From the NCBI GenBank assembly GCA_003542275.1, contig DPKY01000055.1, forward strand, positions 1,511 through 6,515: 5,005 nt of DNA, read 5' to 3'. The DNA is from Methylococcaceae bacterium. GTDB taxonomy: Bacteria; Pseudomonadota; Gammaproteobacteria; Methylococcales; Methylomonadaceae. Under the pieces are notes generated by a model. That model was not told the origin of the DNA. It saw nothing but the letters and a program-made list of their open reading frames with translations, and made no database searches. Below are positions 4,376 to 5,005 of the stretch, one piece after another. The position numbers and the translations under genes are program-made. The number at the start of each line of letters is the position of its first letter. Within the stretch, counting starts at the first letter, position 1.

Positions 4376-5005
4376 AGCGTCTTGCGAAGGAAATGAATAT
4401 CAGTCTTGGGCTGGTATTGTTAATTGGTTTAGCCTTGCTTTGGGTGCTGCGCACCATTGCGATGCCCTATATTATTGAAAAGCAAATGGTCACGCGTTTA
4501 AGTCATGATTTTGATGGTATTTTAAATCATCTGGTGGTGTCTGAAACGGGGGATATTCAAATTGATTCGCGTGTGGTCTCACCGATGTATCTGCAGCTGA
4601 ACTCGGGATATTACTATTCGATTGTGACGCCCCGCAAAGTGCTCAATTCCCCCTCGCTGGGCAGTTTTTCTTTTGAACTGGAGCCGTTTACGATCATCAC
4701 ATCCGATATTTTTTATATGCAAGGCCCTGAATTACAATCACTTATTGCTTTTAAAAAATCGGTGATAATCAATAATATCCTTGTCACCGTCACCACGAGC
4801 GAAGATTTAACGCAAGTCAAGCAAGACGTGCGCGACTTAAGCCTTGTCATGCTGTTAATTAGCGTTTGGATTACGCTGTTAGCGTTGCTTGTTCAGTCAT
4901 ATTTAATTCATAAGGCGTTGAGCCCTTTTTTAAATTTGAAATGGCGATTGATTTCGCTGGCAGCTATCGATCCTAAAGCAAGCAATGACCTCAATGCTGA
5001 TGATC
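4372..5005 (+). CDS. PhoQ-like sensor histidine kinase, N-terminal part
   Basis: Cut by the window end: 211 codons are visible from the GTG at 4372. It is the cognate kinase of the preceding regulator, with coupled translation through a GTGA overlap. Topology is typical of membrane sensor kinases: TM1 at about 11-30 (SLGLVLLIGLALLWVL), an extracytoplasmic sensor at about 31-155, TM2 at about 156-179 (LSLVMLLISVWITLLALLVQ), then the start of a HAMP-like linker (HKALSPFLNLKWRLISLA). The sensor contains RLSHDFDGILNHLV, SPMYLQLNSGYYYSI and SPSLGSF, a pattern seen in PhoQ-sensor-like kinases of Pseudomonadota (RL-HD...SG-YY). The catalytic HisKA and ATPase domains would lie beyond 5005 and cannot be judged. 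The stimulus is not evident: the acidic cluster characteristic of enterobacterial PhoQ Mg2+ sensing is not apparent here. Confidence 0.88.
   Translation, partial: MKRLAKEMNISLGLVLLIGLALLWVLRTIAMPYIIEKQMVTRLSHDFDGILNHLVVSETGDIQIDSRVVSPMYLQLNSGYYYSIVTPRKVLNSPSLGSFSFELEPFTIITSDIFYMQGPELQSLIAFKKSVIINNILVTVTTSEDLTQVKQDVRDLSLVMLLISVWITLLALLVQSYLIHKALSPFLNLKWRLISLAAIDPKASNDLNADD

Overview
The window looks like chromosomal DNA of a mesophilic, AT-leaning Pseudomonadota, probably a gammaproteobacterium. The grounds are an OmpR/PhoP-type response regulator with a PhoQ-like sensor kinase, sigma70-like promoter boxes, Shine-Dalgarno sites of the AAGG type, and compact operons with 4-nt gene overlaps. No lineage marker is present, so the placement is only a guess. 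There is no rRNA, tRNA, CRISPR array, transposase or phage gene.

Layout. (1) Positions 1-542 hold the 3' end of a blue-light sensor gene: a complete C-terminal BLUF domain with all its flavin-site residues, preceded by at least 45 residues of unrecognised protein. (2) A stem-loop with T-rich flanks on both sides (568-613) can end transcription of this gene and of the convergent small gene at 633-842 (minus strand, 69 aa, unknown). (3) Positions 843-1108 form a divergent control region with a perfect TGTGCGCACA palindrome, several ACGTGT/ACACGT hexamers and a good -10 box. (4) Positions 1109-3435 hold a two-gene operon of unknown function. Its first product is a four-helix membrane protein with a large middle segment predicted to be extracytoplasmic and a winged-helix-like cytosolic tail. 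The second product is translationally coupled to the first (ATGA overlap). It is soluble, with a beta-rich, possibly SPFH-like N-terminal half and a long charged coiled coil. Two hairpins follow. (5) From 3523 onward there is a two-component operon. Its promoter has a perfect TATAAT and a direct repeat of TTCAGTTT with an 11-bp period, the spacing bound by OmpR/PhoB-family regulators. A leader of about 150 nt contains a possible 30-codon hydrophobic peptide ORF and a 9-bp inverted repeat. The response regulator (3713-4375) and the sensor histidine kinase (from 4372, cut by the window end) follow, overlapping by 4 nt.

How they work together. The response regulator and kinase form a classical membrane-signal-to-transcription pair and probably regulate their own promoter. 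The membrane/coiled-coil pair is the least ordinary part of the window. Tight coupling and complementary architecture suggest one complex, in which the membrane protein anchors a coiled-coil or SPFH-like scaffold. This is inference from architecture; I do not recognise either family with certainty.
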